Shown here piece after piece: positions 46,680 through 58,543 of a stretch of DNA of 64,000 bases (position 1 is its first letter; each line of letters opens with the position of its first letter). The stretch covers positions 1 to 64,000 of the forward strand of contig FTLJ01000238.1 in the NCBI GenBank assembly GCA_900155495.1. Direction: 5' to 3'. The notes beneath the pieces were generated by a model. The model was not told the origin of the DNA. It did no database searches and saw nothing but the letters and a program-made list of their open reading frames with translations. The DNA is from Porogramme epimiltina (taxonomy: Eukaryota; Basidiomycota; Agaricomycetes; Polyporales; Polyporaceae). The position numbers were made by a program, and so were the translations under genes.

Positions 46680-47486
46680 GGTTGTGGCGAAGAGAATGGG
46701 GTATAGAAGTGTACGCGGCGTAGGGTGCAGGGGTGGCGGACACCAAGTGATCGCTGCGGGGGGCGAGGAATAGTAGCTGGTTCGGTTCTCCGAGTTGGTT
46801 CATCTGCTAATTGAACCAAGGGAGAGCATCGGGCCGGCTCCCGGAACTTATGCAAGGAAAACCGATGATAAGAGCGCTTTCCGCCTTTACTATCCCCCAC
46901 TTCCTCCCATAGTCCCTTGCTTGGGGCCGTATACAGTACCGCATATCTGTAGATCCCTCCACATTGCGTGTGCTCCACGAGCCTTCCTAGCCCTCAAACA
47001 AGAGAGAAACCATGAGGTAAGTGACCCTCGTGGCACCATGCCTAGCTGCCATGCTGAGACTCGGGGCTGTTCCAGGTCAAGGACACACGTACAACATGAG
47101 GAAGCCCTAAGATCCCTCATGCGCGTCGCAGAACACTCGACACGCGCGACGGGCTACCCGAGCTCCCGACTATGACACTGCCCCGGCGCCCTCATGCCTC
47201 AATTCCCCGCCTCGATCTTCGCCGTGCCTCACCTTCCCCGTATGATCAATGTCACCTCCTCCAAACGAGCGTAGCAGTTCATTTAATCTGCCGCCCTGCT
47301 TTCATCCACCTGACTCAGCGTGCTCTGGGCGAGGCATGCCCATCGCCCCGAATTTGCCGACCACCGCACCGCTAGCGTACTTATATCCCTCAGAGTTGTC
47401 CGACAATCTCAACCCACTCATCTGAACACAAACACCCGCCATTACTGTACAGCTGTTTATCATCTCTTCCTCTCACATCCTTAGCT
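46680..47486. other. Divergent intergenic region
   Basis: About 800 bases between ARPC5 and the gag-like gene. A CT-rich leader (CTCTTCCTCTCACATCCTTAGCT) precedes the ATG at 47487. No other gene is seen. Confidence 0.5.
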
Positions 47487-48625
47487 ATGCTCAGCGCCTT
47501 CAAGATCAAGTCTCTTGACCTTGAGCCTATCCTCGCTCAATGGACAGACGCCCCACGATTCGCTGGCAACTCGAAGAAAGACCTCCCCGTCGACGAATGG
47601 CTGAAGGCCATCAAGACGGGATGTACCGAGCGCAAGATACCACGCGACTACTGGCACAAGGTTGGCCAACACTACCTCGCCGGTCAGGCGAAGTCGCGTT
47701 TCGACGAGGTGAAGCTTGTCATGAAGAACATGCACGGTGGCAAGTACCACTGGACATGGAAGAACTTCAAGGTCGCAGTGCGCCATCTCGGATGTGAGCT
47801 CTTGTCCTCTATCTTGGTTGTGATCTTGAACGATCTGTGACTGTGAGGCTGACTACGCGCTGGGTTCAGGGGACATCGATTCACAGAAGACGGAGGCGAT
47901 CAAAGTGGAAAGTAAGCCTTCTGGGCTGTGGTGGATCGTCGGTCGCAGCAATAGCGACTCGAAAGAATCCACGCACGCCGAGCCAGCCACTCCTCCACGA
48001 CCTCCTGTGAAGTCGCGGAACACCATTGACCTCGGCTCCACCATGAAAGCCCTTCCCGCAATCCCGATTCCAGTACCGAGGAGGTCTGCTACCATGGGCT
48101 CGATTGACAGCACTTCCTCTGCTTCCTCCTCCTTCTCCTCTTCCTCCGTCGCCTCGAGCGTTGGTTCCTTCTTCTCTTCCGCGAAGAGCACCCCCGCATC
48201 GACGCCGGCCCCATCCACTCATACGACTCCCGCGGGGACCCCTGGCAACAGTAAGTTCCTTCCCTTATGCGTCCTCGACTTCTCCGGCTCTCCCTCCCGT
48301 AATACAACCGACATCTAACGTGACCTGTGCCTTAGGTGTTACCACTGTCTCCCAAGTCCCTCTCTGGCTAGTCAATGCCTGCCAGTCGCTCGAGTTCCTC
48401 ACCAACGAGCACCCAAAGGTGATGACTGCGCTCTCCGCCGTCCTCATCACCGTCGGCTCCCTCCCCGCACTACCTGGGGTTGCCGCAGGGGCCGGCGGCG
48501 CGTTCCTTGCTAGCAGCACCGCGCACGCGCTCGGCTCGATCGCCGTCGGGCTCGGGACGATGCTCCAGGCTCAGACGGAGGGCAAGGTGCAGGTCGTTCC
48601 GGGCGAGGAGAAGGCACGTGCATGA
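47487..48625 (+). CDS. Protein with gag-capsid-like N-terminal domain, paralog A (325 aa)
   Basis: Exons are 47487-47793, 47870-48250 and 48336-48625, phases 1 and 1. Residues ~25-105 read D-E-W-L-K-A-I-K-T-G-C, R-K-I-P-R-D-Y-W, Y-L-A-G-Q-A-K-S-R and W-T-W-K-N-F-K-V-A-V. The order W-L ... Y-L-x-G-x-A ... W-x-W-x-x-F resembles the Ty3-type gag capsid domain. A Ser/Thr/Pro-rich linker follows, including a poly-serine run. The end is a hydrophobic block (V-P-L-W-L-V-N-A-C ... V-A-A-G-A-G-G-A-F-L) that may insert in membrane. No zinc knuckle, protease or polymerase is present. The paralog at 49110-50220 is convergent. Kinship with gag is by eye only, and the function is unknown. Confidence 0.75.
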
Positions 48626-49109
48626 GGTCTCGTGCTTATGGTTCGGTCGTGGTATGGGCGCAGATGTCCTCGGGGCTGTACGATACGTCGAAGTTCGCGC
48701 ACCGGATATTGAGCAGCTGATTCATACACGCGCTCAAAGATGTCGCTCATTTGTATAACAGTCATTTATACTCAATAACTATGTACCTGTATAGCAACCC
48801 TCGGAATGGGAGTGCCGCTAGATCGAGGTTTCGGGATCGTGCTTCGTCGGACGTGGAGTACCCCCTTCGGCCGTCCTCACCCTTCACCGTACTCATGTCG
48901 ATCTTCACAGGCGGGGCCCATTTCATCTCCGTAGCTTCAAATGGAGAGGTAGATTGTACAGGTCACTGGGCTCTGGGCCCATAAATTACCCTACGCTGTA
49001 AACGCCAAGATCGCTGGACCCGGCAAGTGGCCCCGTGGCATGGGCTATGATACATACAGTGCGTCCTATCTTACACCTTCTCCTCTCCGCGCTCCTGCCG
49101 TCACGCCAC
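48626..49109. other. Convergent intergenic region between the gag-like paralogs
   Basis: No gene is seen. The two 3' ends face each other. Confidence 0.5.
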
Positions 49110-50220
49110 TCAGTGGCCGTGACCATGACCCTGGTGTCGTTCATGTGCGGACTTGAGTGCGCGCCCGACTACATACGCGGCCTCCCCAATCGCGGCAACC
49201 GCAGCGCTGCCCCCAGCTGCAACGCTCCCCACTGCGACAAGCGCAGTCGCGATCGCCGTCAGCACGTCAGGATTCTCGTCTGCCACGACCGCGATCGCCT
49301 CCATAGCGGCGATGAGCCAGAGCGGAACCTGGGCGGAGACGCGTGCCAGCGCCGAGGGCGCGGGCTGCGGCGCGGCGGGCCGCAGGAAGGGCAGGGCGGG
49401 CAACGTAAAAAGGGAGCCTTGGCGGGCAGGTGCGGGACGAGAGACATCCTTCTTCTCCTTTTCGTCCTTCTTATCGTCCTTACGCTTTTCGTCTTTCTTC
49501 TCAGTCTTCTTGTCGTCCTTCTTATCCTTCTTCGGAGTGTCCTTCGGCTTTGGGACGGGCAGTATGGAGAAAGTAGGGGCTGGTCCAGCGGGCTTGGATG
49601 GGGTGCTTCCTTTGGTAAGCGTAGCTGCCCTCTTCAGCGGAGAGGAAGTGGGAGTCTTGCTGCCGCTGCTGTGACCAGACTTCGCAGGTGTAGCCGGAGG
49701 CGTAGACGGCGCTGTAGCCTCGACCGCGCCCTTCACCAGTTTCCACAGGCCCGACCCTTTGCTCTCGACATGCACTTCACGCGTCTTTTTCTCGTCAATG
49801 TTCCCTGACCACCCCCAATATCACAATCAGCATCCGCAAATAGACACTCTTGTTAATAAGGCGAGCAAGCCACTCACATCCCATATTCAACACGGCGGCC
49901 GAAAAGCTCTTCCAAGTCCACGCCCACTGCTCGCCGTGCAGCGCGCGCATGACCTTCTCGACCTCCGCGACGCGGCCGCGGGGCTTCTTGCCCATGAAAT
50001 GCACGGCGATCGCGGGCCAGTGGGTGCGCGGGACCCTGCGTGCGCTGCAGGCCTGCTCGACAAGTGTAAGCCACGCCTCGACGCTGAGATCGTCCTTGCG
50101 CTTCGGCTTGCCCTTGAACTCGGGTACGGCGTGGTCAGGGGCAGACGTATCCCACGAGGCGAGCGTCGCCTCGAGGTCAAAGGGCCGAGCTCCGAAGGTG
50201 AGCGCGGAGAACATGGACAT
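49110..50220 (-). CDS. Protein with gag-capsid-like N-terminal domain, paralog B (345 aa)
   Basis: Exons are 49878-50220 and 49110-49804, with a phase-1 intron at the same place as intron 1 of paralog A (G-M-G-|W-N-I-D here, H-L-G-|W-D-I-D there). The N-terminal domain has V-E-A-W-L-T-L-V-E-Q-A-C, R-R-V-P-R-T-H-W, F-M-G-K-K-P-R and W-T-W-K-S-F. After V-E-S-K-G-S-G-L-W-K comes a long lysine/aspartate-rich run (K-K-D-K-K-D-D-K-K-T-E-K-K) instead of the poly-serine linker of A. Both end in the same Q-V-P-L-W-L ... hydrophobic module, here closing with a His/Gly tail. Intron 2 of A is absent. Confidence 0.75.
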
Positions 50221-50958
50221 TGTTGACTTGGCGCTGCGAGACGTAGAAGCAAAGATGGGCCGTTGTGGTGGTCGCCAGAACGAGTGTGTTTGTGAATAAG
50301 AAGAAGAGAAGTGCGCGATTGCTGGGCCAAAAGTCGAGCCAGGATCCGGGAAGTTGCGTAAGCGAAACGCGTGGTCAGAGGCGGTCGTTGGGGGCGACAG
50401 TGGCGAGTCAGGATTCTACTCTTTTCTTGTTGAGCAGAGGTGAGTGTCTCTGTGTTAGTTATACCTCACTGATGGTCGTCTTTGTTCGACAGTCTAGGTC
50501 CCCTCTGGGGTACAGGACTAGAAACCGATCAAGTCCTGGGTTATTGTTACCTCCGCGTAGATTAAAAACATGAGGACGCGCTCGGCTGGTCCACGGAGCA
50601 TGTGACCGCGCGCAGGCCCATGCACCGCCGGCGCCTAAGGGTGGCCGTCCCTCCGTCCATCGTGTAATGCGAATTCGTTTCTCTTTCGGCACGTAAAGAG
50701 AACATTTATAGTGTCACCGCGATCCTGCAGTACTCTACGTCCTTTAGTCTCACGAAATACAAAGCGCATACAAGAATGTTAAGACTAGGATGCCTCCGGG
50801 GTGCAGGACAGGCGTCAAATCGTCCACGTGGACAGCACGCGCGTCGAATCATCCGGGATCCCCCTCGACCGCTTCAGGGCTGCCAGCTCTTTCCCTTTCA
50901 CCGAGGCCACACAGCGTTTGGAGTCTCCCCTTCCTAGCCAGCTCAGTACTCAACAGAC
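50221..50958. other. Divergent intergenic region
   Basis: Lies between gag-like paralog B and the BTB gene. No gene is seen. Confidence 0.5.
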
Positions 50959-52015
50959 ATGTCTAACCCTCGCAAGCGCGCGCGCCCCAACGCGGAGGAT
51001 GATGTTTGTGCTGAGTTGAGGAACTGCTACGCTGTCACCAGTACACCCACTACTCGCGATCCCGAATTCTGGTACCCAGACGGGACCATCATTTTGGTCG
51101 CACGCGCTGTGGAGTTTCGCATCTACCGGGGACTTCTTGCGGACCACTCCCCCGTCTTTGCAGACATGTTCTCTCTCCCTCAACCAGACGGAGGGCTGTC
51201 TATTACTATCGAGGGGGAGCCGTCACTAGTGCATATCGCTGATAGCCCAGAGGATTTGCGCCACATCCTCCGAGCATGCATGCCTCGGACCAGTGCCTTG
51301 TAAGTGCCTTATATCCCCGAACGTCTTCTTCTCCGCTGTACGCTAAATAGCCTTCTAATGGGTGTACAGGTTCTTCCCTGTCCACGTCGACGCCGAGCCG
51401 GTGCCCTTCCACGTGATCTTCGCATGCGCGCGATTTGGACACAAGTACCAGATGGAACACCTTCTCAACCAATGCCTGCTCCTACTCAAGCGCAAATACT
51501 GTCACTTTGACACATGGACGAACCCCCACACCGTATTCGACTCCGCCGAATGCATTGCCGTCGTCAAAATCGCTCGCCTGACTGGCTGCGACGTTTTGCT
51601 CCCATCCGCTCTAGCCCTTTGTGCCTGCATGGGCGCCGAGATCGTCCAAGGGTACAAGAGGGAGGACGGCTCCAGGGACATGCTCGATCTTGAGGACATT
51701 GGTCGCTGCTTTGCAGCTAAGGACCACCTCACTGTGATGACCGACCTCGCCATACAAACTATCTCAAAGTCGCTCCGCAACCGTTGCAAGCTGGGATGCG
51801 ACGAAGCCTTCAGGAATGGGTTCACTCTCCTACGTAACAATTCTCTTTTCTTTCTTAGAAACAAATTGCAGTGGGGCTTGTGTGGCGATTGCAAAGACGT
51901 CGTAAAGGTGCAAGCACAGTATCAGAGACGCAAGATCTGGAATCGTCTTCCAAAGCTTGTGCAGATGGAGCCTGTGGATGGGTGGCAGCAGCTAGCCGAA
52001 GGCCAACGACAGTAG
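50959..52015 (+). CDS. BTB/POZ domain protein (328 aa)
   Basis: Exons are 50959-51299 and 51370-52015, phase 2 at the family position. A short basic head (M-S-N-P-R-K-R-A-R) precedes P-E-F-W-Y-P-D-G-T-I-I-L-V-A-R-A-V-E-F, I-Y-R-G-L-L-A-D-H-S-P-V-F-A-D-M-F-S-L-P-Q and R-H-I-L-R-A-C-M-P. Exon 2 has F-A-C-A-R-F-G-H-K-Y, A-V-V-K-I-A-R-L-T-G-C, Y-K-R-E-D-G-S-R, R-C-K-L-G-C and L-C-G-D-C-K-D-V-V ... W-N-R-L-P. It sits 17 kb from the main BTB group, among housekeeping genes, so the family has spread locally. Confidence 0.88.
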
Positions 52016-52565
52016 ACATTCACCATCACATGTGTCTTGTTGTTCCCCAACTTGTCGTTCGCACTTAAGAGCGTGTTTGCTCCCATATACCTCGTGTTTT
52101 GCGCCTAGCTCTAGTTGCGCGAATATCCTACACGTGTGATTCGGCCGAACCAAGAAGACGCGTTCTATGGGCTGACTCAACACGTTACGCGGGATTTCAG
52201 CAATCGAAGTGATTCGCGGAGGAAGTTCATTAAAACGATGCCTGTACAAATGAAACGTCTGTCCGTTCTAGATACACTGCTCCTGGCAACCCCACCACAT
52301 CGCATGCCCAACACCCGCCAAATCGATCGTAAAGCATGTTCACGATTCATAGCCTGACTTGTACCCTGCCTAGTCGCTCTGCTGGGATGCCACCAGTCGA
52401 ACGCTAGCGAACTTCACCCAGGCTATTAGCCCATGTCCAACCTCTAAAAACCGACTACCCAGTGCGAATATTCTTCAGCATTGCCTCAGCGGCAGGTGAT
52501 CTTCCTGAAATGCGGGATGAGGGACCTCCACTACCGCATACTACCCGCCCACGAGAGAACCTTGA
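52016..52565. other. Convergent intergenic region
   Basis: No gene is seen. Confidence 0.5.
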
Positions 52566-53642
52566 TCAGCGCATGTTCGTTTTCGCCAGCACATCAAAGA
52601 CGACCTCTCCACCCTCCCAGCTCGAGACGTTTGATGAACACCACGAATAGATAACTCACCTCGTCCTTCTTGAGCGGGGTGCGCACACCCGTGATGCAGA
52701 TGATGAGCACCGCAATGTACTGCACGACGAGCGCGCATGCGATGAACAGCCCTATACTGCCGTTCGTAGGGCTCAGCTTCTGGAGCCAGTCGTCCGGTTG
52801 GAGGGGCACGGCGTTGCCATCTGGGTCGAAGCGGATCGTGGGCTTCGCGAACGCGCCGAGGCAAGAGTACCCGACGCGCACAGTGATGAAGGGTAGAGAT
52901 GCGAGGATTCCCGACAGGAGCTGCGCGCGGCGTAAGAGCGATCAGTGGCCAGCGGTAAGGGGGAGAGAAGAAGGAGACCCACTCGGCGGCGGTACTTGAG
53001 GATCTGGCCACGGTGGGCGAATGCGTAGAGCGCGACGCCGACCGTGGCGACGAAGATGATCCCGATGGCAATGACGGTGACGTGGCGAATGGTGTACGCT
53101 CTGTCAAGGGCGTCCTGGTTTTTCGCGTTCCCTATTGACGACGCCCCGTAGCCGTACGCCGCGAAAGCGATAAGGCAGGCGACCTCCAATAGCGCCAGTC
53201 CCTTCCCCATGACAAAGCTTTCCTCGGCAAGCGCGCTGAACTGAGCTCTAGAAGACGTGGAGGTATGGGTCGTCAGGGATCGGAGATGGGGCAATATAGA
53301 ACATAAGCTCACATCGTCTTCAAGAAGCCAATCGTGGCGTTGATGAGGGGCGACATCCCTGCCGATTCCAGTCCGGAAGCGATAATACTCAGGTTGGGTG
53401 AACTACTGTGCTCCCCGGCGACTGAGAGAACCCCGGCGACAAACACGACTGATGTGACAAACTCATGAGCAAACGCAGCGGATCCCAGGCATCACGGAAT
53501 ACGCACATATGGATAAGAGAACCATGTAGAGCCAGCCGGCCTTCTTGCTGAACCCGTTGCGGAACGTGAGGATGAGGCCGAGGACGAGAACGGGGATGTA
53601 TAGGAAGATCTGGATCATCGCGATTGCAGTGCGCTCCTTCAT
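52566..53642 (-). CDS. DUF7702-type integral membrane protein (278 aa)
   Basis: Exons are 53507-53642, 53313-53448, 52983-53247, 52660-52920 and 52566-52604, with phases 1, 2, 0, 0. Start at M-K-E-R-T-A-I-A-M-I-Q. Hydrophobic segments: I-F-L-Y-I-P-V-L-V-L-G-L-I-L, F-V-F-V-A-G-V-L-S-V, I-I-A-S-G-L, L-E-V-A-C-L-I-A-F-A-A-Y-G, V-T-V-I-A-I-G-I-I-F-V and the pairs in exon 4, about seven in all. Family blocks are F-R-N-G-F-S-K-K-A-G-W, K-Y-R-R and Y-S-C-L-G-A-F-A-K-P. Exon 4 has the same length (261 bases) as the matching exon of the gene at 62554. Function is unknown. The short last exon (V-V-F-D-V-L-A-K-T-N-M-R) is supported by the paralog's F-V-V-D-S-V at that place. Confidence 0.85.
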
Positions 53643-54388
53643 CGTGATATGTGCAGTTGGGGACGAATAGGGGATGCAGAGAAACGAGAAACAGAAGGAA
53701 GAGGAACGCTAAGAGAAGTTTGTGAAGTGTGGGGAAAGCCGAAAAACGAACAGATACTGAAGAGGCATCGGTGGCGCAATTCATCTCTTTATACAAAATC
53801 TCCCTCCAGGTGCTCTCGTACCGACAGCACCGGCGTGCACGGAAGGGCACAGCTTCCGAAGCTACCAGTAGCGTCTACAGCAGTGCCACATTTTCTCGGA
53901 CCGTGGGCGCTGAGGTCAGGTTGAGAAGCGAGGCGCGTTTTAGACCTTGGAGCGTCGCAAAGAAACCTACACCGCATGCATTAGGGCCGAAAGATGCTGT
54001 GAAATATAAACCTAAATGTACTTAGGGGACTTCCTGTGGTAGCGATCACGTTGCTCGACGGCAATGCAACGCGTAAATTTGGAAGGGCGGACAGGTCTCT
54101 GAGTCGGTCCGAGGCTTGAATGAAACATTCTTTCGCTCATGTCGCATCAGCTTGAAGCGGAGCAGCCTATATTTCACGTCGGGACCGGGGAGTTGCTCAG
54201 TGCAAAGGTGCACGCTGGCGGAACATACCTATGGCGCTATAGCGCCGCCGTCCGATTTTGTCGGACACGCGCAGAGCTCGTCGTGGCCGCCATTCGGAGC
54301 CTCGGAAGTAGTTCGAAAGTGTGTATGGACTATGTTAAGTAGCTGGCAATTAAAGGAGTGGAGTAGGGTAGCAGATAAGATAACGTTA
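53643..54388. other. Intergenic, no gene recognised
   Basis: Holds the promoter of the DUF7702 gene and the 3' flank of the pseudouridine synthase. Confidence 0.5.
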
Positions 54389-55882
54389 CTACGCGTCTGA
54401 AGACTCTTTACCGTCTTCTGGCTGCCTGTCTGCCATGGATTTCTTCTGAAGATAAGACAGGCCGTACCACTTTCCACCCATAGCCTCGATGGTATCCGGC
54501 TCGTGTAACTCTTCTCCGTCCCCTGAGACTGCGGGGTAGGTGATCTCCGGACCGCGGACCTTCTCTTCGTTTACCCAGACGCCGCCCATGCGCTGTTCCA
54601 ATGTCAGAGGGATCCCTGCTTTCTTGCACAGAAGAGTGAACTTCTCCGGGAGCGGACATCCAATCGTAAGCTCGAAGCGGCCTGGGCGGTATCTCTGCGC
54701 GGGACGTGAATGACATGTATCGTGAGTGAGAGTGTAGAAGAGGACATACCGTAGATGTCATCTGCGACGCATGCAGGTAGAGCCCAGGTTGTATCTTTAC
54801 ATGGTGCCTCGCCTTCCTAAGCGCACCGGACTTCGGGCTCTGGTACAAGTGGTCTCCGAGAACAGGACCTAGTCAAGGGTTTGTCAGTTATAGGCCCTGG
54901 ATAGGATGTTGAAGCCTCACAGTGAAGAAACTGTGACATGTGAACGCGAATTTGGTGTTTTAAACCTGTATGTAGACGTAGCCTTACAAGGGACATCGGG
55001 ACTTTGGGCTACGATAGGGAGGATCAGCGAACCAAGATTCGGCGAGATTTGAAAGCAAACGTACAGAAGAAGCGAGCACTTCATACTCCGTAATCGCAGG
55101 CTTAGTCCAGTTCTCTCCCCTCGAAGTATAACCTTCACGCCCGGCCTCGTATACGCCTTCTGCCCCTGGGATGCGTACCCAGCCTTCACGGCATTCCAGG
55201 TCTGTTTTGATGATACCTTTCTTCTGAGGATGAGAAGAAAGGTCGCCGCAGATCAATGCTAGATACGTCTTCTTAAGCTCTCCAGATGCAAGTTGTTTCG
55301 AGTAGCTTTGTGCGCTCTCCTTTGTACAGGCGAACGCCAGGGCTCCCGTTGTGTGCTGTCCGAATCCAAAGTAAGCGCACGTGAGGGGATTTCACAACAG
55401 TACGCATGCCTTGTCTAGTCGATGAAGGGGGCGAGGTCGTTGCTGCAACTCGAGGGTGTCGCGCAAGTCTAAACATCAATGAGCAAACTGTCGGGTCTTT
55501 ACCCTTGAGAAGACACACCGTCGAGTAGGGTTGAGAGAATCTCTGAATTTGCATTCGGTTCCTAGACAGGTCATCGCAAGTCAGGCATGATGTAGGAGAG
55601 TATGGAGAACGGAGGACGTACGCTTCGCGCATTAGAAGGGTCCGAAAGCTGAGAAATGAGACCGCTAGGTTTGTTGATGACGACCAGACTGCGGTCGGCG
55701 TACAGCAAGACTTTGCTAGGCGAGAGCCTGTATCTAACCTCAGGAACAGGTTGAGATGCCGGGGGAGGTGTAGACTTTGTTGATGCGGTAAATTTCGGAA
55801 CCCTCGCCGACTTGGTCGACGGCACAGATAGTTTGACCGGCGGTCGTGGCGGCGCACGCACATTTCGTGGTAATGAAACCAT
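54389..55882 (-). CDS. RluA-family RNA pseudouridine synthase, probably mitochondrial (388 aa)
   Basis: It converts uridine to pseudouridine in RNA. Exons are 55622-55882, 55519-55561, 55410-55468, 55065-55355, 54921-55008, 54750-54868 and 54389-54694, consistent in phase. Landmarks: V-L-L-Y-A-D-R-S-L-V-V-I-N-K-P-S-G-L, the catalytic H-R-L-D-K (117-121, Asp120), T-T-G-A-L, L-K-K-T-Y-L-A-L, R-L-H-T-G-L-K-H-Q-I-R-V-H and P-V-L-G-D-H-L-Y. The intron after H-R-L-D-K appears to start with GC (AAG|GCATGC); using the GT six bases on would insert A-C into the motif. The first ~35 residues are basic and proline-rich without acids, like a mitochondrial targeting sequence, which suggests a Pus5/RPUSD-type role on mitochondrial rRNA. 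That assignment is inference. Confidence 0.87.
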
Positions 55883-56147
55883 GGTGACAAACTGGTGGAA
55901 CTGTGTTTAGGACACAGGAAGAGAAAATGTTTGCTCTATTTGTGGTCGTCAGTAGCGTGAATAACGAGTATTGAGTTCTTACCTGAACAACTTCTGTAAG
56001 GAGCTCGAGGACGCCTGTGACGCAATGAGACGTGTTTGGTTGGCGTTTTAATCGGAGACTGAAATACGAGTAGCCTCGATGGTGTCATAGACGTCCATTT
56101 TTGGCAATGTGGTGATCTAAGCGCCTCAAACGTGTTATCTGATAAAC
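55883..56147. promoter_or_regulatory. Compact bidirectional promoter, pseudouridine synthase / Tah18
   Basis: Only 265 bases separate the two start codons. No TATA box is evident, as expected for housekeeping genes. Confidence 0.5.
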
Positions 56148-58278
56148 ATGGTCTCCCATTCGCCCTCATCTTCTCCAGCGGCATCGGCCTCCTCCTCACA
56201 CGACGACCGCACTCTATCCATCCTCTACGCAACAGAAACAGGGACAGCACAAGATGTTGCAGACAGGCTCGCGCGTCTATGCAGGTGTCTACACATCGAG
56301 GCACGAGTCCGCAACCTGGATACGTATCCTCCGGTACGCCAACACTTCATGCGTCTCGCCCTCAGCTTTATCTCACTGTTTCCAGGCAGAGCTGATAAAC
56401 GAACATTTGGCTTTGTTCGTTGTATCAACCACGGGATCCGGACGCGAACCGCGCGCTATGACCCCTCTCTGGCAAATGCTCCTACGCGCTGACCTCCCTG
56501 AAGACCTCTTCGAAGACCTCAACTTCGCCGTATTCGCCCTCGGAGACACCTCGTACGAGAAGTTCTGCTGGCCAGGGAAACTGTTGAGTCGTAGACTAGC
56601 GCAGCTCGGCGCAAACGAGCTGTGTGCGCGTGGGGAGGGAGACGAGCAACACCACCTTGGGTGAGTCATTACATTTTCTAGCCAGCGCCATGGTCAGTCC
56701 CAACAGTGTGCTATGTAGGATCGAGGGTGCACTCGGCCCATGGATAGAGAAGCTCTCTGCTTCATTGCGTCAAATTTACCCCCTTCTCCCTGGAGAGGAA
56801 ACGACGTCTCTCGACAGTCTTCCTCCATCCCGAGTCGCCGTCAACGATGCGCCCGAAGCCTCTCTAGGCCCAAGGAAGGACCCCTTGGTTACCGATAGGG
56901 AATATCATACGGGAAAGTTGGTGTCCACCCGCCGCATGACGGCGGAAGGTTGGAACCAGGACGTACGCCACTTTGAGTTCGAGCTAGGCGAAGATGTCCA
57001 GTGAGTACGCCTTTATTGTAGCGGGTCTCATTCTCAACGGACCAGAAATTAGGTACGAACCAGGAGACGTGGCCGTCATCCACCCCGAAGCCCCCTCTCC
57101 AGACGTAGAGTCTTTTCTGGCGTGCGTTGGGTACTCGAATCTTGCGGATAATCCAATATCTATCACCCATACGCTGCATGGTGCGTTTCATTGCATTTCC
57201 GTGTGAATAGCCACTCATAAACGGCGTCAGACCAATCTCTGCCTGACCACCTTCCAGACATCACTACCTTGAGGGAGGTTTTCACGCGCTACTTGGACAT
57301 CAACGCAGTACCGAGACGCTCCTTCTTTGCTCTCTTGAAACACTTCACCAAGGACGAGATGGAACGCGACCGGCTGGACGAGTTTCTCAGTGAAGAGGGC
57401 GCTGTACGTCTTCTAGATACGACAGTGTTCTTTTGTCAATAGCTGACACCACCTGCAGGACGAGCTGTACGATTACTGTCAGCGTCCCCGACGTACAATA
57501 CGCGAAGTGCTCGAAGAGTTCCGCTCCGCTCAAATACCACGAGAGTACATCTTCGACCTTTTTCCGCCTTTGCGCCCACGCCAGTTCTCGATCGCAAGCT
57601 CAATCAAGGTACGCCCTCCAGAGCTGATACACGTTCTTCCACTCACACTCTCGACAGAAACATCCGCGCAGTATCCATCTCTGTATAGCGATCGTCACCT
57701 ACCGCACTATGCTCAAGATCCCCCGGCGCGGTGTTTGCACCACCTGGCTCGCCGGCCTTCAACCTGGACACGAGCTCCGCATCGGGCTCCAGAAGGGGTT
57801 CATTACGCTCCCCGCAGACAGCACGACACCAGTGATCTGCATCGGTCCCGGCACGGGCGTCGCGCCGATGCGTGCGGTCATCCAAGAGCGCGTGCACGCA
57901 GGCGTCGCGAGCAACACGCTCTACTTCGGCTGCCGCTCCGCGTCCAAGGACCACCACTACGGCGAGGAGTGGGCCGAGCTCGCGAAGGAGGGGAAGCTCA
58001 CGTACCGCGCGGCGTTCTCGCGCGACGGTCCGGAGGGTGAGGCGCGCACGTACGTGCAGGACCTCATGCGGGAGGACGCGGCGCGCGTGTGGGAGCTGGT
58101 GGGGGTGCAGGGCGCGTGGGTGTACATCTCGGGGTCGGCGAACAAGATGCCTGCTGCGGTGCGTGCGGCGATTGCTCACGCGATCCAGGCGTATGGCGGG
58201 CGGACCGAGGAGGAGGCAAAGGAGTACGTCGCGAAGATGGAGAGGGAGGGGAGGCTGGTCGAGGAGTGTTGGAGTTAA
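56148..58278 (+). CDS. TAH18: NADPH-dependent diflavin oxidoreductase 1 (Tah18/NDOR1) (604 aa)
   Basis: Exons are 56148-56333, 56386-56660, 56719-57000, 57053-57180, 57231-57403, 57459-57608 and 57658-58278, all consistent. N-terminal flavodoxin domain: L-S-I-L-Y-A-T-E-T-G-T-A-Q-D-V-A (FMN loop, ~23-38), T-T-G-S-G-R-E-P and F-A-L-G-D-T-S-Y. FAD domain: Y-E-P-G-D-V-A-V-I-H-P and R-Q-F-S-I-A-S-S (389-396). NADPH domain: I-G-P-G-T-G-V-A-P (460-468), Y-F-G-C-R and a near-terminal Trp603. The length fits the family (~600). It passes electrons from NADPH via FAD and FMN to Dre2 in cytosolic iron-sulfur assembly. The intron at 57001 uses the second AG (ATTAG at 57052), which alone gives Q-Y-E-P-G-D. 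Confidence 0.95.
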
Positions 58279-58543
58279 TTGTGTTTAAGGCACGGTGTTC
58301 ATACCGCCCTCATCTCCGCATTTATAGTAGAAGCTTTCATTTGGTCGAGTGCTGGAACGCTATAAAGTGCCATCGAAGGGGCTACCCCTTCTCCAAAAGG
58401 AAGTTGCCGACGCCCTCCGCCATCAGCGTCCAGGCGCCGGAAGCCGAACTTGAGCCTCACGTTCATCCTTCTCTCCGTTCTCGTCCGCCTCATGGCGCCT
58501 TCACATCTCTCCCGCCTACCGCAGCACTCAATCCGCAACCACG

